A stretch of DNA of 64,000 nt from an uncultured Acetatifactor sp. GTDB lineage: Bacteria; Bacillota; Clostridia; Lachnospirales; Lachnospiraceae. Where the stretch lies: NCBI GenBank assembly GCA_947581865.1, contig CANPWA010000002.1, forward strand, positions 124,001 through 188,000, written 5' to 3'. The notes beneath the pieces are model-generated. The model saw nothing but the letters and a program-made list of their open reading frames with translations, was not told where the DNA came from and did no database searches. Of this stretch, positions 37,003-45,643 are shown piece after piece (position 1 is the stretch's first letter; every line of letters begins with the position of its first letter). A program made the translations under genes and the position numbers.

Positions 37003-38322
37003 ATGTCTAAAGTAGTAAAGTTTGGCGGAAGTTCTCTTGCGAGTGCGGAACAGTTCCGGAAGGTGGGAAATATCATCCGTGCGGACAAGGAGAGAAGATA
37101 TGTGGTGCCCTCCGCACCCGGAAAGCGTTTTCCAAAGGATACCAAGGTGACGGATATGCTCTATAGCTGCTATGCCCTTGCCGAGGAGGGCAAGAATTTT
37201 GCCGGTGGGCTCAAAGAGATCCGGGAGCGTTACGGGGAGATCATTTCCGGGCTGAAGCTGGATCTTTCCCTGGATGAGGAGTTTAAGACGATCGAGCAAA
37301 ACTTCAAGGCGAAGGCGGGCTCTAACTATGCGGCCTCCCGGGGAGAGTATCTCAACGGCATCATTATGGCAAATTATCTTGGATTTGAATTTATCGATGC
37401 GGCGCAGGTCATCTTTTTTGACGAACACGGCGATTTTGACGGGGAGAAGACCAACGAGGTATTGTCCGCAAAACTGGAGGGCTGCGAGTGTGCCGTGATC
37501 CCCGGGTTTTACGGTTCCCTTCCCGACGGAACCATCAAGACCTTTTCCAGAGGGGGATCCGATGTCACCGGTTCCATCGTGGCAAAGGCGGCGAAGGCGG
37601 ATGTGTACGAGAACTGGACGGATGTGTCCGGTTTCATGATCGCGGATCCCAGGATCATCGACTCTCCCGAGCGCATAGAAGTGATCACCTACAAGGAACT
37701 GAGAGAGCTCTCCTATATGGGGGCAAGCGTGCTGCATGAGGATGCGATCTTTCCTGTGCGGCAGGAAGGGATTCCCATCAATATCCGCAATACAAACGCC
37801 CCCGAAGATGAGGGGACCTGGATCGTCGGGAGCACCTGCCAGAAATCCCGTTATGTTATCACCGGAATTGCCGGCAAAAAAGGTTTTTGCTCCATCAATA
37901 TAGAAAAAGATATGATGAATGCCGAGATCGGTTTTGGAAGAAAAGTTTTGCAGGCTTTCGAGGACCAGGGCATTTCTTTCGAGCATGTTCCCTCCGGCAT
38001 TGACACCATGACCGTGTTTGTCCATCAGGACGAGTTTATGCACAAGGAGCAGCAGGTGGTGGCAGGGATCCACAGACTTGCCAAGCCGGACACCATTGAG
38101 ATTGAGTCCGATATCGCCCTGATCGCGGTGGTGGGACGGGGCATGAAATCCATGAGGGGAACCGCAGGCAGGATTTTTGCCGCCCTCGCCCACAATCACA
38201 TCAATGTCAAGATGATCGACCAGGGATCCTCCGAGCAGAATATCATCATCGGCGTGTCCGACCAGGATTTTGAGGTGGCGATCCGTGCGATCTACGAAAT
38301 TTTTGTGCTCACGAAGCTTTGA
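37003..38322 (+). CDS. lysC: aspartate kinase
   Basis: This 439-residue enzyme phosphorylates aspartate, the first step to lysine, threonine and methionine. KFGGSSLA at 6-13 binds ATP; GFYGSLPDGTIKTFSRGGSDVTGS is the substrate region; two ACT domains at the C-terminus (about 285-439) carry feedback control. The gene follows hom closely and is closed by a strong terminator. No lysine riboswitch precedes it. Confidence 0.95.
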   Translation: MSKVVKFGGSSLASAEQFRKVGNIIRADKERRYVVPSAPGKRFPKDTKVTDMLYSCYALAEEGKNFAGGLKEIRERYGEIISGLKLDLSLDEEFKTIEQNFKAKAGSNYAASRGEYLNGIIMANYLGFEFIDAAQVIFFDEHGDFDGEKTNEVLSAKLEGCECAVIPGFYGSLPDGTIKTFSRGGSDVTGSIVAKAAKADVYENWTDVSGFMIADPRIIDSPERIEVITYKELRELSYMGASVLHEDAIFPVRQEGIPINIRNTNAPEDEGTWIVGSTCQKSRYVITGIAGKKGFCSINIEKDMMNAEIGFGRKVLQAFEDQGISFEHVPSGIDTMTVFVHQDEFMHKEQQVVAGIHRLAKPDTIEIESDIALIAVVGRGMKSMRGTAGRIFAALAHNHINVKMIDQGSSEQNIIIGVSDQDFEVAIRAIYEIFVLTKL

Positions 38323-38352
38323 TCTGTTTATGACAGCCTGAATATGGACGGG

Positions 38353-38382
38353 ACGGCTCCGGATATTCCGGAGCCGTTTTTT
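38353..38382 (+). terminator. terminator after lysC
   Basis: ACGGCTCCGGA (38353-38363) pairs perfectly with TCCGGAGCCGT (38367-38377) around a 3-base loop, followed by six T in 38377-38382. Confidence 0.95.
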
Positions 38383-38483
38383 GCAAAAAAAGCCGGATAT
38401 TGCCAAATCTGCTGAAAATTTTGTCGAAAAACGGAAACATACAAAAAAATAAAAATAAAATTTGAATTTTTTTGAAAAAAGTG

Positions 38484-38512
38484 TTGACAAGAGTCGAAAC
38501 GTGTGATATATT
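38484..38512 (+). promoter_or_regulatory. strong promoter without a downstream gene
   Basis: TTGACA (38484-38489) and an extended -10 TGATATATT (38504-38512) have the ideal 17-base spacer. Transcription should start near 38519. No convincing reading frame lies between it and the terminator at 38818. Confidence 0.85.
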
Positions 38513-38518
38513 GAATTT

Positions 38519-38858
38519 AACAAAAGAGAAGAGAGAACAAGAAGAAGAAAAAGACATCTTCCATTAAGGTACCAAGGAGAGAGGTACCAAAGATAAAGCA
38601 CCGTTAATCATAGATTATCGAGTACACAGAAGAAAAAGCAGCGAGTTACCAAAGAGTACGGTTTGACGAGGTACAAGCATTTGGAACGCTACAGTATCCT
38701 GATACAAAAGAGAATGTGGAAAGATACCAAAGAAGAAGTGGAAGATGCAAACAACTGAATAGTGGCTGCAAATAAAGAGGAAAGAGAGGTAGTAGTCCAT
38801 TGGATAGCATAGTCTGAGAGAGGGTATTGATGATGTGTATCGATACCCTCTCATTTTT
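38519..38858 (+). ncRNA. candidate non-coding RNA of about 340 nt
   Basis: A consensus promoter and a strong terminator frame about 300 purine-rich bases without an ATG-started gene. The stretch contains four good copies of a motif TACCAA(A/G)GA (in 38568-38578, 38583-38593, 38645-38655, 38723-38733) and a near copy at 38701-38711. A TTG-started frame of 31 codons (38663-38758) with a weak AAAGAG site is the only coding option I found. I could not match it to tmRNA, RNase P, SRP or 6S RNA. It could be a regulatory RNA or the leftover of a lost gene. Confidence 0.5.
38818..38858 (+). terminator. terminator of the candidate ncRNA
   Basis: A 14-bp stem (38818-38831 with 38839-38852, one T-G wobble) with a 7-base loop is followed by ATTTTTATTATT. 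Confidence 0.9.
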
Positions 38859-39145
38859 ATTATTATGTATTCTATATGTATTCTCCCTATCCTGCAGATT
38901 CTGTTTTCTATTGACCTGCACGGCTTCTTTCTCCTTGATCTTATAATCATTTTTAAGCTGTTTCTCGTGCCTGAGCACACAATTCCGATCCCGGGATAAA
39001 ATCAGAAAAGAAAAGAAATTTAAAAAATTATGAAAAGTATTATTTTCCAGTAGAAATTGCACGATAAATCATGTATGATATTAGAGAAGATATCCATAGC
39101 AGCGGCGGACAGTACATGCTGCTGCATATACAGAGGAGTAGATCG
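38859..39145. other. A+T-rich intergenic region before the GH3-like gene
   Basis: I see no supported gene here. A TATAAT at 38942-38947 has no -35 box at a workable distance. The reading frames on the minus strand have no ribosome binding site or recognisable protein pattern. Confidence 0.5.
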
Positions 39146-40465
39146 ATGGAGCAGAATACCCAGGAACAGCAGGAGAGACGGGAGGCAAGGAGACGGCGCC
39201 GGGTGCGCAGCCAGATCCTCGCATACACTGCCGTAGTTGTTTTTATCCTGGCGGTTGCCGCAGGGATCGTGTTCGGCGTACAATACCTGACCGGTGAAAG
39301 CCGAAGGAATGAAGAGAAGAAACAAAACCAGGTCAACGAAATGCTGGGGGAGGAGGAGAGCCTGGAGGAACCCCCGGAGGAAAAGCCGCAGGAGGAGACC
39401 GTGGCAGAACTCACGCCGGAACAGAAGCTGGATCAGATCGTAAATGCGGGTATTGAAGTGATGCCCATCGAAGATAAGGTGGCAGGGCTGTTCATTGTGA
39501 CCCCGGAGTCCATCACAGGAGTGAGTACCGCCGTGAAAGCAGGCGACGGAACCAAGGACGCCTTGACGAAATATGCTGTGGGTGGTATTGTATATAGTAG
39601 TCGTAATATTCAGAGCGAGAGTCAGTTTCGGGAGATGATCGATACCACCAAGCTCTATGCCAATTATCCGCTGTTCATCGCGGTGGAAGATGAGGGCGGC
39701 AGATTCAGCCCTCTGGGCGAAAAGGGGCTTGTGCCAAAGCAGGACGGCGCAGATGCCGTGGCTGCAGGAGGGGCTGCCGACAAGGCAAAGGAAGTGGGAA
39801 CTGCGATAGGAGGTTATCTTGCGGATTACGGGTTTAATCTGGATCTTGCACCGGTGGCGGATATAAGCAGTGTGGAACATTCCGTGATGGAAGGACGTAC
39901 TTATGGCTCCGATACGGCGGCAGGCGGTTATGTCTCCGCCATGGTGGAAGGGCTGCAGGGGCAGAAAGTCAGTGCCTGTCTCAAACATTTCCCCGGAATG
40001 GGAGCGACTGCCCAGAACGTGGAAGACGGGCTGGCAAGGACGGACAGAAGTGCGGAGGAATTCCGGGCGGGAGAGTTTACCGTGTTCCGGGCAGGAATCG
40101 ATGCCGGAGCGGATATGGTGATGGTAAGCCACATGGCTGCGCCGTCCCTTGCAGGTGACAATACCCCCTGTTCCATGTCCGAGACGGTGGTGACGGATAT
40201 CCTTCGCAGGGAGCTGGGCTTCGACGGGGTGATCATTACCGATGCGATGGATGTGGCGGCCGTCTCCGAGTATTATGATGCCGGGGATGCTGCGGTACAG
40301 GCTCTGCGCGCCGGCTGCGATATGATCCTTATGCCGGAGGATTTTGAAAAGGCATACAACGGTGTGCTGGAAGCTGTGAAAAACGGTGAAATATCGGAAG
40401 AAAGAATCAACGATTCCCTGAAGAGGATATACAGAATAAAATATGCTGACAGGCTGGGGGGATAG
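39146..40465 (+). CDS. membrane-anchored GH3-family protein (beta-N-acetylhexosaminidase-like), atypical acid/base loop
   Basis: This 439-residue protein has an Arg-rich cytoplasmic start, one membrane anchor (about 25-48), an acidic linker and a GH3 barrel (about 92-439). FIAVEDEGGRFSPLG, LDLAPVADI and KHFPGMG (280-286) follow NagZ-type enzymes, and Asp366 in ITDAMD fits the nucleophile. The loop that normally reads KHFPGHGDTxxDSH has Met285 and no DSH; residues 287-295 are ATAQNVEDG. The general acid/base His is thus missing and activity may be altered or lost. The ATG at 39146 follows AGAGGAG. Confidence 0.85.
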   Translation: MEQNTQEQQERREARRRRRVRSQILAYTAVVVFILAVAAGIVFGVQYLTGESRRNEEKKQNQVNEMLGEEESLEEPPEEKPQEETVAELTPEQKLDQIVNAGIEVMPIEDKVAGLFIVTPESITGVSTAVKAGDGTKDALTKYAVGGIVYSSRNIQSESQFREMIDTTKLYANYPLFIAVEDEGGRFSPLGEKGLVPKQDGADAVAAGGAADKAKEVGTAIGGYLADYGFNLDLAPVADISSVEHSVMEGRTYGSDTAAGGYVSAMVEGLQGQKVSACLKHFPGMGATAQNVEDGLARTDRSAEEFRAGEFTVFRAGIDAGADMVMVSHMAAPSLAGDNTPCSMSETVVTDILRRELGFDGVIITDAMDVAAVSEYYDAGDAAVQALRAGCDMILMPEDFEKAYNGVLEAVKNGEISEERINDSLKRIYRIKYADRLGG

Positions 40466-40483
40466 AAGCCCGGCGGAAGAAAT

Positions 40484-40705
40484 TCAGACTTTGGACTGAT
40501 CCGAGTCGGAAGGAATATATTGGGCGATGTCCTGAATGCGGCACTGTAATATTCTGCAGAGATCATTGAGCGTTGTGGTATTGAGAGGCTTGTTTTTCCG
40601 AAGTTTGTCAATGGTGGCGTTGGAGATATGATGCCGCGTTGTCAAGGTATAGGTGGTCTCGCTGGAATTTTTCAGCGTAGCCCAGAATGGTTCGTAACTA
40701 ATCAT
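40484..40705 (-). CDS. small XRE-family DNA-binding protein
   Basis: This 73-residue protein is a single helix-turn-helix of the Cro/YozG type: HHISNATIDKLRKNKPLNTT is the recognition region and LNDLCRILQCRIQDIAQYI the closing helices. It has no sensor domain. It is transcribed away from the large surface-protein gene, and the palindrome in that gene's promoter is a candidate binding site. An AGAAGG site precedes the ATG. The 3' end is 18 bases from the convergent GH3-like gene. Confidence 0.85.
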   Translation of the reverse strand: MISYEPFWATLKNSSETTYTLTTRHHISNATIDKLRKNKPLNTTTLNDLCRILQCRIQDIAQYIPSDSDQSKV

Positions 40706-40804
40706 AGTGATACCTTCTTAAAAGAACTGTAACTCCTTTTCATAATGATATGTAATGTATAAAAAAGTATTTATCTGTCTTCAGTTTATTGTATAAATTT
40801 GCTC

Positions 40805-40833
40805 TTGACCATAGTCATAAAGGTGACTATAAT
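40805..40833 (+). promoter_or_regulatory. promoter of the surface-protein gene with internal palindrome
   Basis: TTGACC (40805-40810) and TATAAT (40828-40833) are spaced by exactly 17 bases. A perfect 7-bp inverted repeat, ATAGTCA (40811-40817) and TGACTAT (40824-40830), fills the spacer and runs into the -10 box. A protein bound there would exclude RNA polymerase. Confidence 0.85.
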
Positions 40834-40907
40834 TTTGAAATATAATGTAGGTGCCTTGTCGGTTTTTGTTCCGACATGACATAAAAAAGGGAAAGGAAGA
40901 AGAAGAA

Positions 40908-43900
40908 ATGAGAGGAAAGGGAAAGTATGTGAAAAAGTTTTTGCTCATGCTCGCCGCAGTCTTAGTACTGTCCTCCTCCATGGTGGCGTTTGCGGCTGAC
41001 GGGGCTGTTAAGCTGAAGACCCTGAAGATTGTGGGCTCCAATGGAAAGACATGTTCCAAGACGACTCTGTACACCAACGGCAGAGAAGCGGAAGAGGAAT
41101 TCGACGAGAATGGCAAGAAGGTCGGGACGACATTAGAGACTCCCAAGTCCGTGACACTGACGGTAAACGCACTGGCTGCCGGCGGCGTTTCGGGCGAGTA
41201 CATCGTGACCAGCAGCGACAGAGACATCGCTACCGTCCAGAAGGGCGATAATCTCTTCGGAGAGCCGGGTTATGATAAGATAACCATCACCGCAGGCAAC
41301 AAGAGCGGTAAGGCAGTGATCACGGTCAGAGACAAGAATAATTATAAGAAGACGGCAAAGGTTACCGTAACGGTCAATACCCTTGCTGAGACCATCAATT
41401 TCGGCGCTAATGTAGACGCTTACAACACGATGACGGTTGCGAAGGGCGGCAAATTGAATCTGGGTGCAGCCGTGGATGACAGTGTAACAGGCAAAAAGCT
41501 GAAATATTCCGTTGTGGGTGTCCGCAACCAGGATGATGAGGACTGGCAGACGCCTGCAAAGAACAATGTCAAGGTGACAGTGGATTCCAAGGGAAATGTG
41601 TCCGGTAAATTTGAGGGCTATGCCCTTGTCCGCGTACAGGCGCAGGATGAGAAGATGACTCCGGTCGGTAAGACCAAGGCTTCCGCCTGGGGAGCTTATG
41701 CGGATGTGGAAGTAGAGGTAAAAGCATCGGCAGCCATGGATATCACATGTGCCGACAAGACCAAGCTGGATCTTAAGAGCAACAGCGCAAGCGAGAAGCA
41801 TACTTATGATCTCAGCCAGCGTCTGAGCGGAGCGGATAAGGATATGGCCGCATATGCCTCCAGCAATACCAAGGTGGCAAAGGTGAACCAGAGAGGTCTC
41901 ATTACTGCCGTGGGTAACGGTACTGCAAAGATTACCGTTACGCCTAAGGACGGCAGCAAGCTGAGAAAAGCGATCTCCATATCCGTAAAAGTTACCACTG
42001 ATATTGAGAGGATCGACGTGAGCGATGAGATCACGGTTCTGCTTGGCAAGAGCAGCAAGCTGGGTGCAAAGGTTGATAAGGCTGTAAGCAACAAGAAACT
42101 GATCTATCATTCCGAGGATGAAAATATTGCCAAGATCAGCACATCGGGCTCCATCAGCGGCAAAGGCGAGGGCGAAACGACAGTCACCGTCCAGTCCCAA
42201 GAGGTTCCCAGCGTGAAAAAGACTGTGAAGGTGCATGTGATCGACCCTGTCAATAAGATCAGCGTTAAGGCAAAAACTTATGATAAGAATGGAACTCTTG
42301 TAGACAAGACTTCCACTACGCTGTATCTCAATGAGAATGTTGGCGCTGAGGATGTGGAGTTCAGCGAGACGGAAGTGGCAGCTTCCATCACCACCAAGCT
42401 GGGCAAGGATCCTCTGAAGGATGCAGACCTGGAAGATATCGTGTCTGTTACCACCAGCAATGCGAAAGTGGCATATTATGAGGACGGCTGGATCATTGCC
42501 AATGGCAAGGGCAGCGCGAAGATCACCTTCACCGCGAAGGACGGCAGCAAGAAGAAGGCTACCGTGAGCGTAAAAGTCATCCAGAAGGTGGACAGCATCA
42601 GCCTGGATACTGTGTATGTAAAGAACGGGGGAAGCGTCACCCTGAAGGCAGTGACCAATGACGCAAACAATAAGAAACTGGATTACTCCTTTACCAAGGA
42701 GGCAGGTGTGACCGGTACGATCACCTGCACTAAGGCAGGAAAACTGACTGCCAAGAATGTGACGTTGACGGATGATGAGCCTGTACTCATCGGCACACTG
42801 ACCGTAACTGCAAAGGATGGCACTACGGTTCCCAAGCAGAGCGCATATACTATGGAAGATATCTCGGTGTATGCGGTAGCCACCGATAAGGGGCTTTCCA
42901 AGGAGGATCTGCAGGAGATCGATGAGATGGAGGGTATCTCCATCAAGAAGGGTGAAAAGAGCGCCGTTTTGCAGCAGATGATCACGGAGGCGTATGCGAA
43001 TCCTGTCGGCGGTTATGCCAACAAACGTGATCTGTCCTGGAAAGCCAGCAAGGCCGGCATTGTGTCCATTGACAAGAACGGCGTGCTGACTGCAAAGAAA
43101 CCGGGAGTAACTACGGTGACGGTGAAAGATAAGCAGTCCAACGCTTCGGCTACTGTGGAGGTCCGTGTCGGTGATTCCCAGGCGGATTACCTGAAGTCTG
43201 TGGATGAGAAGATCAATCTGGTAGTGACTTCTGAGGATTACAGCTGGATAGGATTGAATCCTTCCTTTGACAGCAAGGCTGGAGAAGTCAGGATCGGTCT
43301 GACCGATGTGACCAAGTCCAAAGAGGATGCCAAGGCAGTCAAAGCGGAACTCAAGGATATGGTAGTCGCAATGGCTTACAGCATGGCGGATACCTCTTAT
43401 CGGAGCGCAACCCTGACAGGGGAAGGTCATACCTGGGCGCTCAACAGAAGCGGCAAAAACATTGTAGTCAGCTACGACGGCAGCCAGATTGGCTCTTATC
43501 CTGTGACATCTTACAAAGATGCGGTGCGGGATGTCGTAGACCGTATGACGGAAGACTTTGACCAGGGAACAGGCACACTTCTGGAGTGCAACGGCAGAGA
43601 CTTCACGCTGACAGCTACCAAAGTAGATTCCGCAAAGGGTTATGAAGATCTGGAGTACGAAGCAGAATACAGCATTACCGTGAGAGCAGAAGACAGCGCT
43701 ATCGACGCACTGCTCGATCTGAGAGCACAGAACGGTATTGCGGATGTGAACCAGGCAAATGATGTCACTGAGACAGGTATCAGCAGCTTCACCTATGATC
43801 CTGCTGCCAATACGGTCACCGTTTGGATCAGCGATTCCACTAAGACCCTGAACGATATCAAAGGAACGCTGACGGATCAGGTTGTAGATTCCTGCTCTGC

Positions 43901-44804
43901 TGTCTTTGCGGAAGTACAGACGGCCACAGTGGAAGTGCACAGCAAAAACAGTCTGATCGACAAGTATCATGATTTCAACAGACCGGCAGGCGATATCCAT
44001 GACGCAGTGGAGACGAAGCTTCAGGGTTATATTGAGAGATACGGCAATGAGAAACTTTCGACGCTGCTTTCCCAGGATGTAAGGGTACAGGCAAAGATCA
44101 CTTCCGTATTCAATGGCGTGTCCTTTACCAATGAGTGCTATGTAATGTTTGCCGCAGATAAAGACATGGTGGATGCGCGTGTGGACGAAGCGATCAATAA
44201 AGCTGTAGATACCATGAACGCAAAAGCATCCGGGCTTGTTACCGTGTCCTATAACCCTGACAATAATACCGTAAGCTGCACGATCCTTGACAGCGCTAAG
44301 CAGATCGAAGACCTGAGGGGCATGGGCTTCATGAGCATTCTGAACACCATCGTCCGTGAGAGCGGTGCGCTCGAGGCTACAGTCAACGGCGAAGAGGTAG
44401 ACATTGAGGATCTTGACGCAGAGGCTCTGCTGGATCTGAAGATTTTTGATAATGTCAATAAGATGGCAGATCTGAACGGTAAGGTGCTGACCGTATCCGT
44501 TAAGCTCAGCGACAAAGAGAGCATTGATTACACGGTTGTGTTTAATCTCAGCGCATCCCTGTCTTCTCTGCCTATCGGCGATGTAACAGGCGGCGATGTA
44601 TCTGTCGGCGACGTGACCGACGGCGATGTATCTGTCGGCGACGTAACGGACGGCGATGTGACCGACGGCGATGCAGCGGACAGCGATGTGACCGACGGCG
44701 ACGTAACGGACGGCGATGTGACCGACGGCGATGCAGCTGCTGCTGACGTAACGGACGGCGATGTGACCGACGGCGACGCAGTTGTTCCTGAGACTGCCGC
44801 ATAA
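40908..44804 (+). CDS. large secreted Ig-like (BIG2) repeat surface protein
   Basis: This 1298-residue protein has a signal peptide (cleavage about residue 29, AFA-AD) and then about six Ig-like units (about 35-775), recognisable by repeating strands such as GKAVITV, GTAKITV, GETTVTV, GSAKITF and GVTTVTV. Residues about 781-1220 hold three diverged copies of a domain I do not recognise. The C-terminus (1224-1298) is an acidic GDVTD repeat. No LPxTG signal, membrane anchor, S-layer homology or dockerin domain is present, so the mode of attachment is unknown. The ATG at 40908 follows AAAGGAAG. Function is probably adhesion or a coat. Confidence 0.88.
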   Translation: MRGKGKYVKKFLLMLAAVLVLSSSMVAFAADGAVKLKTLKIVGSNGKTCSKTTLYTNGREAEEEFDENGKKVGTTLETPKSVTLTVNALAAGGVSGEYIVTSSDRDIATVQKGDNLFGEPGYDKITITAGNKSGKAVITVRDKNNYKKTAKVTVTVNTLAETINFGANVDAYNTMTVAKGGKLNLGAAVDDSVTGKKLKYSVVGVRNQDDEDWQTPAKNNVKVTVDSKGNVSGKFEGYALVRVQAQDEKMTPVGKTKASAWGAYADVEVEVKASAAMDITCADKTKLDLKSNSASEKHTYDLSQRLSGADKDMAAYASSNTKVAKVNQRGLITAVGNGTAKITVTPKDGSKLRKAISISVKVTTDIERIDVSDEITVLLGKSSKLGAKVDKAVSNKKLIYHSEDENIAKISTSGSISGKGEGETTVTVQSQEVPSVKKTVKVHVIDPVNKISVKAKTYDKNGTLVDKTSTTLYLNENVGAEDVEFSETEVAASITTKLGKDPLKDADLEDIVSVTTSNAKVAYYEDGWIIANGKGSAKITFTAKDGSKKKATVSVKVIQKVDSISLDTVYVKNGGSVTLKAVTNDANNKKLDYSFTKEAGVTGTITCTKAGKLTAKNVTLTDDEPVLIGTLTVTAKDGTTVPKQSAYTMEDISVYAVATDKGLSKEDLQEIDEMEGISIKKGEKSAVLQQMITEAYANPVGGYANKRDLSWKASKAGIVSIDKNGVLTAKKPGVTTVTVKDKQSNASATVEVRVGDSQADYLKSVDEKINLVVTSEDYSWIGLNPSFDSKAGEVRIGLTDVTKSKEDAKAVKAELKDMVVAMAYSMADTSYRSATLTGEGHTWALNRSGKNIVVSYDGSQIGSYPVTSYKDAVRDVVDRMTEDFDQGTGTLLECNGRDFTLTATKVDSAKGYEDLEYEAEYSITVRAEDSAIDALLDLRAQNGIADVNQANDVTETGISSFTYDPAANTVTVWISDSTKTLNDIKGTLTDQVVDSCSAVFAEVQTATVEVHSKNSLIDKYHDFNRPAGDIHDAVETKLQGYIERYGNEKLSTLLSQDVRVQAKITSVFNGVSFTNECYVMFAADKDMVDARVDEAINKAVDTMNAKASGLVTVSYNPDNNTVSCTILDSAKQIEDLRGMGFMSILNTIVRESGALEATVNGEEVDIEDLDAEALLDLKIFDNVNKMADLNGKVLTVSVKLSDKESIDYTVVFNLSASLSSLPIGDVTGGDVSVGDVTDGDVSVGDVTDGDVTDGDAADSDVTDGDVTDGDVTDGDAAAADVTDGDVTDGDAVVPETAA
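44577..44780 (+). repeat. 15-bp tandem repeats coding GDVTD
   Basis: About 13 units of a 15-base sequence close to GGCGATGTGACCGAC encode GDVTD, with variants GDVSV, GDAAD, SDVTD and GDAAAA. The near-identical codons make this a likely site of slippage or recombination. Confidence 0.9.
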
Positions 44805-44840
44805 GTTTGTACGACAGAAAAATTACCAATATGTATGATA

Positions 44841-44870
44841 CCGACCCGCCATTATTTGACGGGTCGGTTT
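44841..44870 (+). terminator. terminator after the surface-protein gene
   Basis: CCGACCCG (44841-44848) pairs with CGGGTCGG (44860-44867), followed by only TTT, so termination may be partial and allow read-through to the next gene. Confidence 0.7.
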
Positions 44871-44905
44871 ATGAAAAGAACCAGTTTGTAAAGTGGGAAT
44901 GAAAA

Positions 44906-45643
44906 ATGAAAGCAATCCTTAAGAGAACAATTCCATGGATGTTGATGTGTATGGTGTGGCTAATGTCCGTCCTGCCGGTTTGCGCGGGGGACATCAATCC
45001 CTCGGAACAGTCGGTGATCGATGCATCGGAGGGTCCGTTCAACTACAACGGAAGAGAGTATGTCCCGTCCGATTCGGCCAGGGACCAGCTGGAAGATTAC
45101 CTGGAACAGGACGATGTGGATCTGACTCCTGAGCAGGCGCGAGAGGTGATTTCCCGGGGGCGGGCGAGCATTGCCGAAGGTGTGGAGAAAGGGTATCTTG
45201 TACCGGCAGACGGACAGGAACCCAGCACAGAGCAGGGAGCGGGAGGAGAAGAATCCCCTTCACAGCCGCCTGCGGAGACACAGCCTTCCACGCAGGCACA
45301 GCCCTCTGCGGCGCCGCAGCCCTCCACACAGGCACAGCCTTCGCAGGAGACGATGTCGTCTGCGGAAACAGAAACTTCTTCAGCGGCAGAACCGTCTTCC
45401 GGGGAAAGCCCGGAGCCGTCCCGGACGGAATCTGTGGAGAGTATGCCAGAGAGCAGTGAGACAGAAGGGGAAAGCTCCGAGAGCATTGTGTCGGAGAACG
45501 AGGTGCGGAAACTCAGCACCACGGAAAAGGATTTTAAGGGCGGCATAGATGTTTTTACTATTGCGATCGTGATCGTGATCCTGATCGTCGTTGCCGGTGT
45601 TGCGGCGGTGATGATACACAAAAACAGATTTAAGAAGAGATGA
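44906..45643 (+). CDS. small anchored surface protein with Ser/Pro/Gln-rich stalk
   Basis: This 245-residue protein has a signal peptide (about 1-27, ending CAG), a small N-terminal domain (about 28-98) that I do not recognise, a low-complexity stalk rich in Ser, Pro, Glu and Gln (about 100-200, with repeats of QPSTQAQPS) and a C-terminal membrane helix (about 215-237) followed by the basic tail HKNRFKKR. It should be held in the membrane with the stalk crossing the wall. Its stop overlaps the start of the CpsB-type phosphatase gene as ATGA, so it is probably the first gene of the exopolysaccharide operon. Confidence 0.75.
   Translation: MKAILKRTIPWMLMCMVWLMSVLPVCAGDINPSEQSVIDASEGPFNYNGREYVPSDSARDQLEDYLEQDDVDLTPEQAREVISRGRASIAEGVEKGYLVPADGQEPSTEQGAGGEESPSQPPAETQPSTQAQPSAAPQPSTQAQPSQETMSSAETETSSAAEPSSGESPEPSRTESVESMPESSETEGESSESIVSENEVRKLSTTEKDFKGGIDVFTIAIVIVILIVVAGVAAVMIHKNRFKKR

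Noticed and set aside
38646..39062. A+T-rich minus-strand frames between lysC and the GH3-like gene
   Set aside because: They lack start signals and protein-like composition and overlap the candidate RNA and its terminator.
40466..40483. Terminator between the GH3-like gene and the XRE gene
   Set aside because: The gap is only 18 bases and has no hairpin with a T tract.
44700..44804. Sortase signal or dockerin at the end of the large surface protein
   Set aside because: No LPxTG, hydrophobic segment with basic tail, or dockerin calcium loop is present; the end is GDVTD repeat plus a short Pro-Glu-Thr-Ala-Ala tail.
44807..44839. Promoter before the small anchored protein
   Set aside because: TTGTAC and TATGAT are 21 bases apart, too far for a normal promoter, and a terminator hairpin follows immediately.
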